DNA of 64,000 nucleotides from Osedax fenrisi (GCA_964019155.1 OZ025240.1:28932749-28996748); one strand, 5' to 3'; positions 11,775 to 22,621 are shown, counted from the first letter of the stretch. A program made the numbers and translations. Notes: generated from the sequence alone by a model not told the origin.

Positions 11775-12130
11775 CTCCATCTCCGATGCGACCGCAGTCG
11801 GAGTAGCCCAGAGGTACAGATAGTAGTTCAAGGGGTTGAATGTAGGGTAATGATAGATACTGGGGCAGATATTTCTTGTATCAACGTAGAATGGTTTAAG
11901 AAGACATGGAGAGGGGTAGAGGTGCGTCAATTAGATGTGGTAGTGTGAGGTGCTGGTGGGAAGGAGATAAGATATTATGGCTACGTGGAGTTAGATGTAC
12001 TAATTCCGGGAATTCAGGGAGAGTTAAAGGGTATGGGATTCCTGCTTATAGATAGAATAACATAACCCAGCGTAATACTGGGGAGTAACATATTTTAGTA
12101 TATGTCTGATAACTTTCAGGTACATGAGAT
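11775..12130 (+). pseudogene. Retropepsin (aspartic protease) relic of the LTR element
   Basis: In the same frame as the gag tail, the sequence reads VMIDTGADISCINVEWF, containing the DTGA active site of retroviral-type aspartic proteases. A flap-like GAGGKEIRYYGYVELDV and a VILGSN motif follow. Three in-frame stops (TGA near 11946, TAA near 12062, TAG near 12093) disable it. No reverse transcriptase or integrase is found beyond 12130; the pol region is deleted. Confidence 0.8.
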
Positions 12131-12175
12131 AAGTAATATACCTTGGTTAGGGGTCTTGGACTTGTATAGGAATAG

Positions 12176-12546
12176 TGGTCCGAGTTTACTTAACAAGTGG
12201 TCCGAGTTTACTTCACAAGTGGTCCGAGTTTACTTCAAAAGTGGTGCGAGTTCAAATTAAATGTTTACCTATACCTATTTAAATATATAATTCCACAAAA
12301 ATATCATATTAAATGACTCTTTTTATAATTTATTTAACAGATATAATATAATTATATAAAGTGGAAGTAAGTTAAAGCATATTATATTATAGAAATATAC
12401 AAAATATAGTTATTTTAAAAGTGGTCCGAGTTTACTTTATGTTTTTAAAAAGTGGTCCGAGTTTACTTTAAAAGTTGTCCGAGTTTACCTCAAAAGTGGT
12501 CCGAGTTTACCTGGTCCGAATTTACCTGGTCCGAGTTTAGTGGTAC
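12176..12546 (+). repeat. Tandem GTGGTCCGAGTTTACTT repeats in two clusters
   Basis: About three copies at 12176-12255 and about five more, increasingly shortened, at 12420-12546, separated by an AT-rich block without copies. Units are 14-24 bases. They begin exactly where recognisable pol coding ends. No origin is recognised. Confidence 0.9.
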
Positions 12547-12618
12547 TCCTATTATGCTTCTATTATGTTGCCATTAAAAGTCTATTATGATATTAATAGC
12601 AGCATAATAGCATAATAG

Positions 12619-12654
12619 CAAGACCTCCTATAACCTCGGTTATAGGAGGTCTTG
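12619..12654. repeat. 36-bp hairpin (hairpin family 1, copy 2)
   Basis: Arms CAAGACCTCCTATAACC and its exact complement around a TC loop. The arms are identical to the palindrome at 8635-8672 about 4 kb away. It sits in a stretch of AGCATAATAG repeats. Confidence 0.95.
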
Positions 12655-12679
12655 ATAATAGACACCCCTGGTGGCGGAG

Positions 12680-13030
12680 GATGCATACTCCGATCCACTA
12701 GTTCTCATACGCCTTAAGTTCTCATAGATTGTTGCCTAGGAAAAGTAGCCACTTTGTAACTTGCCCTGCCGGGATAGGGTAGTAGAATGTTCTATATAGC
12801 TACTTTATAACTTGTAACGGCCCTTACCTTTCGGACTAGGTCCACCTCTGTTGTTTCCACTGAAACTATTTCCATGACCTATAGGTACCGATATATCGGT
12901 ACTGATTTGTTCTATCGTCCACGACCTACAAACGGTTTTACTCCTCTGGCTGGACTAAATATTTCGCTTCTACCTTCGGAGTAACCGTCATGACCATTGT
13001 TCTCCGTCGGCATATCTTTAGTAGTATTTT
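12680..13030 (-). pseudogene. Gag-like fragment with Gly-rich tail
   Basis: A GC-rich minus-strand block. Across frameshifts it reads a basic, Gly-rich segment, GHGNSFSGNNRGGPSPKGKG, like the RNA-binding tail of retrotransposon Gag proteins. No zinc knuckle is seen. It lies upstream of the miniature LTR element but in the opposite orientation, so it is probably a separate insertion. The call rests on composition only. Confidence 0.35.
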
Positions 13031-13059
13031 ACTATACCTAGATAATTTATATATAGACA

Positions 13060-13186
13060 TTATAAATTATATATATATATATATATTTTATTAAATATTA
13101 TATATATATATATTATATATTATATATAAACTATATATATATTATATAATATAATTGTTATATTATATATATTATATTAATTAATA
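13060..13186. repeat. AT-dinucleotide-rich stretch
   Basis: Low-complexity TA/TATTATA sequence directly before the 5' LTR of the miniature element. Confidence 0.9.
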
Positions 13187-13393
13187 TGATATTTGTTATC
13201 CTAATACGAAACCCCCATGTATAATGGACTCGCCCATGTCAATAATGGAATCGTCCATCCGATTCGGCTGAATGCACACGCCTCGCGTGCCTATAAATAT
13301 CGCCATGTACCGATTCACATTGTATTACATTCTATCTAATAAACATACTAAAACCTTCGCGTCGTTACCTCGTTCCTCCTACACAACATAACA
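13187..13393 (+). repeat. 5' LTR of the miniature element
   Basis: Starts TGATATTTGTTATCC and ends CAACATAACA. TATAAATATCGCC is a TATA-like box and AATAAACATAC a polyadenylation signal. Confidence 0.9.
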
Positions 13394-13439
13394 TGGTGGC
13401 AGTTGTGTAATAGGAAATACCCATCCCCTAATCATGGCA

Positions 13440-13690
13440 TAATTTCCCCAACCCTTATTTGACTAGAACGCAAACAGAGAAACTGAAGTCGACAGATTCA
13501 AGAGGCATGTCGACCTCATGCTGTCCTTCAACCGTAAAGAGTTCAGTACCGAATCAAGCAAAATAGAATATATATATAATCACATTAGGAACAAGGGGTG
13601 TAGCGTGCTACTATAGTACGTGGGATACAAAGAAATACCTGACTCATTTGGAATCATTTTGGTTAGCCTTCAGAAATAGTATGGCACCCA
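13440..13690 (+). pseudogene. Gag capsid fragment of the miniature LTR element
   Basis: A frame beginning near NREVDRFKRHVDLML continues to EFSTESSKIEYIYNHI and meets a stop near 13613, with a readable continuation after it (YVGYKEIPDSFG). The pattern (D.F...V.L.....FST...KI.YI...I) is that of Ty3/gypsy-type Gag capsid N-termini. It is followed by Pro-rich repeats that continue in another frame. Confidence 0.55.
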
Positions 13691-13835
13691 CAACCTCCGT
13701 GATGCCCCAGCAGTCACCCACAACCTCCGTTATGCCCCAGCCGTCTCATATGACCTCAATGACGCCCCAGCCGTCACCCACGACCTCCGTGATGCCCCAG
13801 CCGTCCCATACGACCTCCGTGACGCCCCAGCCCAG
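13683..13835 (+). repeat. 30-bp minisatellite coding Pro/Thr/Ser-rich repeats
   Basis: Five units beginning CACCCACAACCTCCGTGATG. In the open frame they read PTTSVMPQPSH-like repeats. They lie directly after the gag capsid fragment and are probably part of its degenerate linker. Confidence 0.85.
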
Positions 13836-13849
13836 CAAACAGTCTGAGC

Positions 13850-14065
13850 AGTATAATAGCAGCATAACAGAATATGCTAGAGCCTCATATGTTTACATTG
13901 TGCTATTATGCTGTTATTAAATGTCTATTTTGCTGCTATTATGCTGCTATTAATTTTTCATAATATTATGCTGCTGTTATGCTGCTATTATGCTGTCATT
14001 ATGCTAATATTATGCTGCTATTAATTTTAAAAGTATATTATGCTGCTATTATGCTGCTATTATAA
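13850..14065 (+). repeat. TATTATGCTGCT-like tandem repeat
   Basis: Short irregular tandem copies of ATTATGCTGCT. Related strings (GCAGCATAATAG and TATTATGCTTC) occur at 12545-12615 beside the hairpin. Confidence 0.85.
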
Positions 14066-14376
14066 TTGTAATTGTAATTGTAGATATTTGCAGTTATATA
14101 TTATGAGAATATATTATATTATTGATATAGTTTTTAAAGTAATCATAATTCGGAAATATAATTATAATATCAAATTAAATACTTAAGGATAACTTATAGA
14201 TAACAATTTGATAATAATATTCGATTACATATTTGTAAATATGATTGATTTTAAAAATTAATACAATATGAGAATTATGTGTTTTTTATTAATTTCATAT
14301 TGCTTCTGAAAACTTCTGATACTTGTACTTAAATTAATTTACAAATATAATAGAATATTTAAGGAGTATTTTTTGG

Positions 14377-14568
14377 ATGGGGGTAATTTTCAAATACGAC
14401 ACCGTCACTCGCGAAATCCGTAATACCCTCACAGCTATACACAACGCATGTATTGCCATCCCCATGGCCACCTCCAACATCATATCCAGGAACCTCTCTA
14501 AAAAGGGATGTTCTCCACTCTTATTGGGGAAGAGGGATATTATCCTGATACGACACCCCCATGTATAA
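14377..14568 (+). CDS. Unrecognised ORF (63 aa) before the 3' LTR
   Basis: Starts MGVIFKYDTVTREIRNTLTA and is GC-richer than its flanks, so it may be a remnant of element coding sequence. Its C-terminal residues are read from the polypurine tract and LTR. I recognise no domain; a pol C-terminal scrap is possible but unproven. Confidence 0.3.
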   Translation: MGVIFKYDTVTREIRNTLTAIHNACIAIPMATSNIISRNLSKKGCSPLLLGKRDIILIRHPHV

Positions 14569-14737
14569 TGGACTCGCCCATGTCAATAATGGAATCGTCC
14601 ATCCGATTCGGCTGAATGCACACGCCTCGCATGCCTATAAATATCGCTATGTACCGATTTACATTGTATTACGTTCTATCTAATAAACATACTAAAGCCT
14701 TCGCGTCGTTACCACATTCCTCCTATACAACATAACA

Positions 14738-15354
14738 TTATTTATTAATTTAATATACAAATATGACCGGATGAAACTATTCAGATCTGATGGCATGGTT
14801 ATTTTTCGGACGAAATTACTATATCTTGGACGGAGACTACATTTTTCGAAATGGGAAAGTGGACGAAATGACTAACGACGAAATGACTACCCTGGATTAA
14901 TATCCTACCCTGGATTAATATAAAATTAAGAGAAAATATTCTGAAAATAAATTAAATAGCTAATTAAAAGAAACGGTTGCACTGAAAAATTGGGATACGT
15001 TTCTTATTAACGTTTCTTATTAACGCGTATTATTTCGAGTAAATAGGTTAGTTTCAATAATAAAAGTTATAAATAGAAATATACATAGTTTGGTTTAAAT
15101 ATTGAGCGATAATAAAATATATATTTTATTAAAATTTAATTGTTTAATAGTTTAATAGTTAATAGTTTATTTAATAAATGTTTATATATGGATATTCAGT
15201 ATATAAATGTAATACTTATATACAGTTTATTATAGCTATGCATTAAGTACAGTCGGTATTATACGGCATATTTGGTATTCATTTACTACCGCCTCGTGTG
15301 GCGGGCGTCGTTATTACGTAATTAATTAAGTGTGTGTATGTTTACTATGGTTTA
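14738..15354. other. AT-rich spacer between LTR element and giant palindrome
   Basis: Short GACGAAATGACTA repeats occur at about 14800-14890 and a GC-rich patch CCGCCTCGTGTGGCGGGCG near 15290. No coding frame is seen. Confidence 0.5.
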
Positions 15355-15769
15355 GACCGATCTAGTGCGCGCAAGCGCCAAACCTACGCAATAACATACG
15401 CCCTTGAATGTAAAGCCCTAAATCTGATTAGGGGATTAGAAGGAAGTGATTTAATATGGAAAATATAAATACACTGAGTAAATAGTCCGCGAGAAAATAT
15501 ATGTTAAAATAGATAAAGTATAGGAAGGACATACAACGTATGTCATACGTCCTTGATTATAGTAGTCCTATATCTTATATATGTAAATATATCTGTATAT
15601 ATTATAAGTACATACGATATCAATATAGTTCCTTACAGCCTATGTAATGTAAAGTATAAATAATATATAATATATGTATAATAATATACCGCACTGATGA
15701 GAAAACTGTTATAATAATAGTCTCATAAATTAATTTATTCTAAATATTTTAGTTTTTATTTATTCTAAA

Positions 15770-16770
15770 TTAGAATTTACTTAATTGTAATGCGAATATT
15801 ATACGTATATAGGGGTTTTATATAGTTTCTGAAAGACTGTTAAATTCTAAGTAGAAGCAATATATAATATGTATAAAATAGTATAATACAACGATAGGTA
15901 CATTATTAGAGTAATGGTCCTATACGTTATTTTCCTAAAATTAATTTTCATAAATAATATAAATATCACGTTTGAATTTACTTTACTATAATGCGAATAT
16001 TAAACGTACTTATGAGTTTTATATAGTTTATGAAAGACTGTTTAATTCCAAGTAGAAGCAATATATAATATGTATAAAATAATATAACACAACGATAGGT
16101 AAATTATTAGAGTAATGGTCCTATACGTTATTTTCCTAAACATTAATTTTCGTAAATAATATAAATATCACGTTTGAATTTACTTAACTATAATGCGAAT
16201 ATTGTACGTACTTAGGAGTTTTATATAGTTTATGAAAGACTGTTTAATTCCAAGTAGAAAAAATATATAATATGTATAAAATAATATAACACAACGATAC
16301 GTACATTAATAGAGTAATGTACCTATACGTTATTTTCCTCAAATTAATTTTCGTAAATAATATAAATATCACGTTTGAATTTACTTAATTGTAATGCGAA
16401 TATTTTACGTATATAGGAGATTTATATAGTTTATGAAATACTATTTAATTCTAAGTAGAATCAATATATAATATATATAAAATAATATAACACAACGATA
16501 GGTAAATTATTAGAGTAATGGTCCTATACGTTATTTTCCTAAAATTATTTTTCGTAAATAATATAAATATCACGTTTGAATTTACTTAACTATAATGCGA
16601 ATATTGTACGCAGTTAGGAGTTGTATATAGTTTATGAAAGACTGTTTAATTCCAAGTATAAGGAACTATAATATGTATATAAAAATATAACAACGATAGG
16701 TAAATTATTAGAGTAATGGAACTAATTATTTTTCTAAAATTAATTACTTTCGATCATATATACATAATAT
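15770..16770 (+). repeat. Five tandem units of about 200 bp, left arm
   Basis: The anchor TTTACTTAACTATAATGCGA recurs near 15773, 15977, 16178, 16378 and 16579. Units share ACACAACGATAGGTAAATTA and the string CCTATACGTTATTTTCCT. Divergence between units is low. Confidence 0.92.
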
Positions 16771-16964
16771 TATTAATTTGAACGTCATAATAGTATATTA
16801 ACATAACACAAGTATAGGTAAACTGTTGTATTACGAATTATAATAGAAATCAAAAATAAATATTAGTATTTATTAATTATTAATTCTCTATATTCTATTC
16901 ACTTTATAATTAAATCATAATATTTACTCTATTATTAAATATATTCTTTATAAAAAATAAGACA

Positions 16965-17046
16965 ATTAGCCGAGTTGTCTAGAGAGATGTGTTATTAATC
17001 TATTTTTGGCCGAATGCCGGGGTATGATTCCCCATCACGGAACATT
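16965..17046 (+). tRNA. tRNA-like sequence (probable tRNA-derived pseudogene), left arm
   Basis: Begins GCCGAGTTGTCTAGAG, like the D-arm of type II tRNAs (Leu/Ser), and ends with a T-arm-like GGGG-TATGATT-CCCC hairpin followed by ATCACGGA. Distance from D-arm to end fits an 82-nt type II tRNA. The 5' acceptor strand does not pair with TCACGGA and the anticodon arm pairs poorly, so it is unlikely to be a working tRNA. A and B boxes could still promote Pol III transcription toward the palindrome centre. Confidence 0.4.
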
Positions 17047-17302
17047 ATTTTATCTTTTTTATAAAATATAATTATTTTTTTAATATATAATATTAAATTA
17101 TTATTCTAAATAAATCGATTAAATCAATTGTATATTATATTACAACAACATATTTAACAGTACATATAATGTAGTTATCAATTAATTTAAATTATTCAAA
17201 TAATATTATTAATCTATTTAGAAGAATAATTTAGTATTATATATTAACATATATTATATATCTATATTAAAAAAATAATTATATTTTATAAAAAAGTTAA
17301 AA

Positions 17303-17388
17303 TAATGTTCCGTGATGGGGAGTCGAACCAAGACATTCAGCCAAAAATAGATTAATAACACACCACTCTAGACAACTCGGCTAATTAT
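17303..17388 (-). tRNA. tRNA-like sequence, right arm (inverted)
   Basis: Inverted copy of the left tRNA-like block. It keeps a perfect B-box, GGTTCGACTCC, better than the left copy, and the same GCCGAGTTGTCTAGAG D-arm. It also faces the centre. Acceptor pairing is absent, as in the left copy. Confidence 0.4.
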
Positions 17389-17559
17389 CTTATTATATAT
17401 TATGAATATATTTAATAATAGAGTAAATATTATGATTTAATTATAAAGTAAATCAGAATATAGATAATTAATAATTAATAAATATTAATATTTATTTTTG
17501 ATTTCTATTATAATTCGTAATACAACAGTTTCCAGGAACAGTTTACCTATAATTGTTTT

Positions 17560-18560
17560 ATGTTATTATACTATTATGACGATTACCTTAATAATAGTAT
17601 GTATATATGATCGAAAGTAATTAATTAATTTTAGAAAAATAATTAGTTCCATTACAGTAATGATTACTCTAATAATGTACGTATCGTTGTGTTATATTAT
17701 AGTTGCTTCTACTTGGAATTAAATAGTATTTAAGAAATTATATACATCTCTTATATACGTACAAAATTCGCATTACAATTAAGTACATTCAAACGTGATA
17801 TTTATATTATTTACGAAAATTAATTTTAGAAAAATAATTAGTTCCATTACTCTAATAATTTACGTATCGTTGTGTTATATTATTTTATACATATTCTACT
17901 TGGAATTAAACAGTCTTTCATAAACTATATAAAACTCCTAAGTACGTACAATATTCGCATTATAGTTAAGTAAATTCAAACGTGATATTTATATTATTTA
18001 CGAAAATTAATTTTAGGAAAATAACTTATAGGACCATTACTCTAATAATTTACGTATCGTTGTGTTATATTATTTTATACATATTATATATTGTTTCTAC
18101 TTGGAATTAAACAGTCTTTCATAAACTAAATAAAACTCTAAGTACGTACAATATTTATATTATTTACGAAAATTAATTTTAGGAAAATAACTTATAGGAC
18201 CATTACTCTAATAATTTACGTATCGTTGTGTTATATTATTTTATACATATTATATATTGTTTCTACTTGGAATTAAACAGTCTTTCATAAACTATATAAA
18301 ACTCCTAAGTACGTACAATATTCGCATTATAGTTAAGTAAATTCAAACGTGATATTTATATTATTTACGAAAATTAATTTTAGGAAAATAATGTAGGTAA
18401 ATTAGGTCCATTACTCTAATAATTTACGTATCGTTGTGTTATATTATTTTATACATATTATATATTGTTTCTACTTGGAATTAAACAGTCTTTCATAAAC
18501 TATATAAAATTCCTATATACGTACAATATTCGCATTACAATCAAGTAAATTCTAATTTAG
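17560..18560 (-). repeat. Tandem units of about 200 bp, right arm
   Basis: Inverted counterparts of the left-arm units, with anchors near 17765, 17946, 18150 (partial), 18310 and 18522. One unit is internally deleted. Confidence 0.9.
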
Positions 18561-18989
18561 AATAAATTAAAAACTAAAATATTTAGAACAAATTAATTTA
18601 TAAGACTATTATTATAACAGTTTTCTCATCATTACGGTATATTATTATACATATATTATATATTATGTATACTTTACATTAAACAGGCTATAAGGAACTA
18701 TATTGATATCGTATGTATTTATAATATATACATATATATTTACATATACATATATACATATACACGATATACTATAAACTTATGTCCTTTCTATAATTTC
18801 CATTCATAAGTTTGAATTCATATATGATTCATATATTATGAATCATAATTATGTATCAAATTATTGCGCGCATCTAATTTGCGCCAGCTGAAATTGCGTA
18901 TGTTATGGCGTACGTCTTGCGCTTTAGTTATGGCGTGAGTCTGGCGCTTGCGCGCACTAGATCGGTCTATACCCTTGCTATGACTTATA

Positions 18990-19090
18990 TTCCATAAGTT
19001 ATATGGTGAGGAATTACGATTACAAATTAAATTTGTATAGGCTCACTTCAGGATGTAATGCAGCAACAAATATCCAAGTAGAACAAAAAT
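18990..19090 (+). repeat. Dispersed repeat A, copy 1
   Basis: Contains TTTGTATAGGCTCACTTCAG followed by GATGTAATGCAGC and an A/C-rich tail with AACCAACTAAACAAAAT. Related copies lie at 62530, 63000 and 63595, all on the plus strand. Confidence 0.75.
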
Positions 19091-19199
19091 AAACCAACTA
19101 AACAAAATAAGTAATATTATAATCTAAGTATGATATATGTCTAATTCTAGTTTATAATAACTTCTATTAAATGATTACACTAATATATATTAATGAAAT

Positions 19200-19560
19200 T
19201 TACATAGTAATTCCAAAGATTTTCGAAGGAAAGATATAACACTTACGCGAAATCGTGTAATTCGAATTTGTATACAAAATACCCTGGTGCCACCTATAGC
19301 GGGTTACTTTTAGGAACTATGCGTTGTTTATAATGTAAATTCGTATTTAACTATACACTTTTAAAATGTTAAATAATATGCTTTAAATTAATATTTATAT
19401 TATGAAAACTAAGTGTGTCATTACTAATATATAACAAACAAATATGATATGTATGTTTTAAATGCTATAAGTATATATTTAGTGAGTAAAAGCTAATTTA
19501 TATTGCATGTAATTTAATAGAGCAATGAAAACATTGTTGTATGCAAACAGAGCCGAACCT
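19200..19560 (+). repeat. Dispersed repeat B, copy 1
   Basis: About 350 bases starting AAGGAAAGATATAACACTTA that recur with substitutions at 24705-25050. Shared landmarks include GTGTAATTCGA, GTGCCACCTATA and AACTATACACTTTTAAAA. Confidence 0.9.
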
Positions 19561-19686
19561 AAATCTATTTCAGTGATTTCGATACTACTGCTAGCAGCGG
19601 TTGGGGCTATTACTAAATTACGTTGCATGCATAGGGAGTGTTATATCTTTGCTTCGAAATCTAATTCTATAATAACCCTATACTAA
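19525..19686 (+). CDS. Small ORF (53 aa) with one hydrophobic segment
   Basis: Starts MKTLLYANRAEPKSISV. A strong hydrophobic stretch, VISILLLAAVGAI, follows at about residues 17-29, then a Cys-containing tail (KLRCMHREC). It ends in TAA. The hydrophobic region and tail lie just beyond the end of repeat B and are slightly GC-richer than their flanks. No family is recognised; a membrane-anchored or secreted micropeptide is possible, and so is chance. Confidence 0.3.
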   Translation: MKTLLYANRAEPKSISVISILLLAAVGAITKLRCMHRECYIFASKSNSIITLY

Positions 19687-19699
19687 TATTTGTGTATTC

Positions 19700-20390
19700 A
19701 GATTATCTATGTGTAATATAACTTACTTACTAATCAACATCCATCGTGTTGAGCTTATTTTATATAAATCATTTATTAAATTGAATAGCTTTCATAAACA
19801 TACACATATATATATATAATAATTATTATATATGTGTTAGTGATCATTATAGACATGTATCCATGAATACTCTATAATAATATATGTATATTAGTTAACA
19901 TACCACAACTTTTTAACTGAGTTCTGTCCATTTTAATCATTATGTTTTTAAAGCATTTTGTCACACCAAAAATTCATAAATTATATTATAATATAACATC
20001 AGTGTTTATCTCTGATGATAACATATAGAAAAGTCATCGGTGTTATTAGTGAGTTAGGGTGTGTGTTTCTGGTCAACCACTGATCATATTACCACAGGTG
20101 GCAACCTCAGAAACTTGCAGTATTCATTGCATGTAATAATCCAACTGCTAATACATCCAGCTGGTAGTATTATTTTTTCTTACCAGTACACATGTATACA
20201 AAATAAAATTAGTTGTGTACAGTGTATTTAGTTTGAACACACGCATAATATGCTCTGCCCATTAACTGAATCATAAAATACGTCACAATCGTGACGTTAT
20301 TGCAATATATAGGTATGCGCGCATTTATTTATTAAAATTTAAATTGAAGTTATGTATCTCGAGAGTGTATATATGTATGTATACGTGTAT
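19700..20390. other. AT-rich stretch, no gene recognised
   Basis: A moderately GC-rich patch at 20045-20210 includes GGTCAACCACTGATC, and similar GGTCAACCA strings occur inverted near 21290-21360. No frame is convincing. Confidence 0.5.
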
Positions 20391-20399
20391 GTAGTATGT

Positions 20400-20485
20400 A
20401 CATTAGGAAACTGTTTTGGTAACTTTTTTAGTTCCCTTCATAGAAAAGTATCAACTAACTAGGAATAACTCCTCTTAATCATACT
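20400..20485 (+). repeat. Dispersed repeat C, copy 1
   Basis: Contains TTAGTTCCCTTCATAGAAAA followed by GGAATAACTCCTCTTAATCAT. An inverted copy is at 61560-61655. Confidence 0.8.
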
Positions 20486-21878
20486 AGATATAATACAAAA
20501 ATAATAATTGAAAACCGACAACAATTCTGAAAGATATAATATTTAAAAAATATAGGAATTTACATTGAAAATTACGACAAAAAATTAAATTACAGATATA
20601 TGAAATTAAATTTTTTTACAATTAAAAATTGTCTTTTAGCATGTAGTATATAAAAACATCCTTGAAAAAAAAAATTTTTAATATTATTAAATCAATTTTA
20701 CGGAAATTTTTATTTATTTATACATTTTTTCTAATTCGAAAAAAAAAATTATTAATCTAATAATAAAAAAAAACAAATTTATATTATATATGTCTATCAT
20801 CATTATATGAATATAAAAGTATAAGGATTAATATAAAAATAGCATATACTTATACAAAAAATAACTTTTATTGAGTATTTTAACAACAAATAAATGTTGT
20901 GGTAAACTAGTCAATAAACTACATATATATCCATTATAAGATCACAACAAATGATAATGCTTAATTAAAATAATTAATAAAAAAATTAATATTAAATTTT
21001 TACGTAATTTTTTACTTTATTAAAATTATAAAGATTATAATATTTATACACGTATTTGCCAAATATTTTATTTTTATGACTTGCACAAATACATAAAATA
21101 CATAAGTTAAATTTTCTATTAAAATGCATTTAGCTTTACCAATATTAAATATTTGTTGATGAAACTTCACAAATATGTTTAATATAACATTTATGACATA
21201 CTGTGAGCTAGTTAGCAAAACTTTCAAAAACGGTCTACCCTAATATACATAGTACATTGTACTTGTATTTTAACCACTGGACCAGTAAATAAATGGTTGA
21301 CCAAAAACACTTGACATTTATTTCTACTAACTGCATAACACCTGTGGTTGACCAAAAAAACACCCTTAGTCATTGATAATATAGTAACCAAATATTTATG
21401 AAAATGCTCAAAAATTAAATTAATTAAGGCTAATTTTCTATCAAATCTTTGCAAAAAGTATTGTGTAATATTTGATATATATTTATACATTAATTCTTAA
21501 TTAAATAAAATAAATTAGAATTTATATAACAATATTATTATAATTAAAATAATTTTCTCTAGAATATATATTTATATATGAATACCTATTTTGTTAAAAA
21601 TACCATGAATGAACACTATCTCTGGTCACTTACGCAATTTATAGAAACATATCATTAAATATCAACAGTGTATTTAGCTATGTCATACCAATTATGCTTT
21701 TTATTTATGATATATATATCAATGTTAAAACGGTTTAATCCAAAAACCATTTAAATCTAAAATTTATGAAATAAATACACATAAATAATCTACATGCATC
21801 TACATTCATTATATATGAATAAATTCTTATTAATATCTTAAAAATAATTATTTATCTTAGGCTTATTTATCTTTATCC
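20486..21878. other. Very AT-rich stretch, no gene recognised
   Basis: Homopolymer-rich sequence. A minus-strand frame at 21224-21490 contains a short duplication coding FLVNH twice, caused by the GGTCAACCA repeats; I do not call it a gene. Confidence 0.6.
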
Positions 21879-21920
21879 ATAGATTTATAGTTTACAACTT
21901 TATGTAAACTATAAATCTAT
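21879..21920. repeat. Hairpin repeat family 2, copy 2
   Basis: Arms ATAGATTTATAGTTTACA and TAAACTATAAATCTAT around ACTTTATG. The stem matches the hairpin at 8044-8081. Confidence 0.9.
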
Positions 21921-22610
21921 ACTTATATCTAACAAAGCTATATGATTAAATTACTTTAAAAAAATTAAAAATATAACTGACATAATTATAATATTACTTA
22001 TTTATTATATTTTACTGTATGAAATATAAAAATAATACATAATAATTTTAAATAATATAAATTATTTATATATTTTTTCAATAAATTCAATTTATTTGAA
22101 TATTCTGAATAATATTTATTCCCTAAGGATTTATTCTATAAGAATTATTTATATCTATATTATATTATTATTTATAAATAAAATTGCTTTATTATCATAT
22201 AATTCTGAATATTTATTATTATTAATAAATATTTATTACAAATAATATTCCAGAAAACAATCATTTTATTCTCACAGTATTTTATTTTTTTTGATTTTCT
22301 ATAGAAATTATTTTTATTTTGAATTTAAATCTATATAAAATAATAAAATCTGCTTTTCTGGAATTTTCAATTATGTATTTACAATAAATACATTTCCTTT
22401 GAAGTTATAATAATATAGTATATGTTAATAATAGAAGTTAAATAATAATATATGAAATATACATTTATAAATTTATTCTATAGAATTATAATATGTTACA
22501 TTTATTCTTCATATATAATGTTTTTATTATTCTAATAAATTTATTCTTCATATATAATTATATATAATTAATAGTTTTATTATTCTATTATAATTCTAAT
22601 ATATGAATTA
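21921..22610. other. Extremely AT-rich stretch, nothing recognised
   Basis: A/T homopolymers and TTATTA-type repeats, with no open frame of note. Confidence 0.7.
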
Positions 22611-22621
22611 ATAAATAAATG

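Larger units (their letters stand above)
13187..14737 (+). mobile_element. Miniature LTR retrotransposon (TRIM-like) with both LTRs
   Basis: Two direct LTRs of about 205 bases (13187-13393 and about 14536-14737) differ at only a few sites. Each contains TATAAATA-like and AATAAA signals and ends in CATAACA. The 5' LTR is followed by TGGTGGCAG, a primer-binding-like start, and the 3' LTR is preceded by a polypurine tract, GGGGAAGAGGGA. The interior is only about 1.1 kb, with a gag relic and no pol, so it needs enzymes in trans. The 3' LTR lacks a few bases at its start. Confidence 0.9.
15355..18969. repeat. Second giant palindrome with mirrored tandem arrays
   Basis: Outer ends are inverted copies: GACCGATCTAGTGCGCGCAA at 15355 and its complement ending at 18967. 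Moving inward, each arm has a GC-rich subterminal patch, a TATA-rich segment, about five tandem units of about 200 bases, a tRNA-like sequence and an AT-rich shoulder. The arms meet around an unmatched spacer of roughly 100 bases near 17120-17210. Total length is about 3.6 kb, similar to the first palindrome but unrelated in sequence. No transposase is present, so a non-autonomous fold-back element is the likeliest reading. Confidence 0.92.

Noticed and set aside
16965..17388. Functional tRNA-Leu/Ser genes
   Set aside because: 5' acceptor strand does not pair with the 3' strand and the anticodon arm is poor; kept only as tRNA-like.
21224..21490. 88-aa minus ORF with two FLVNH motifs
   Set aside because: The repeat comes from a duplicated GGTCAACCA string and the rest is AT-biased; not convincing as a gene.
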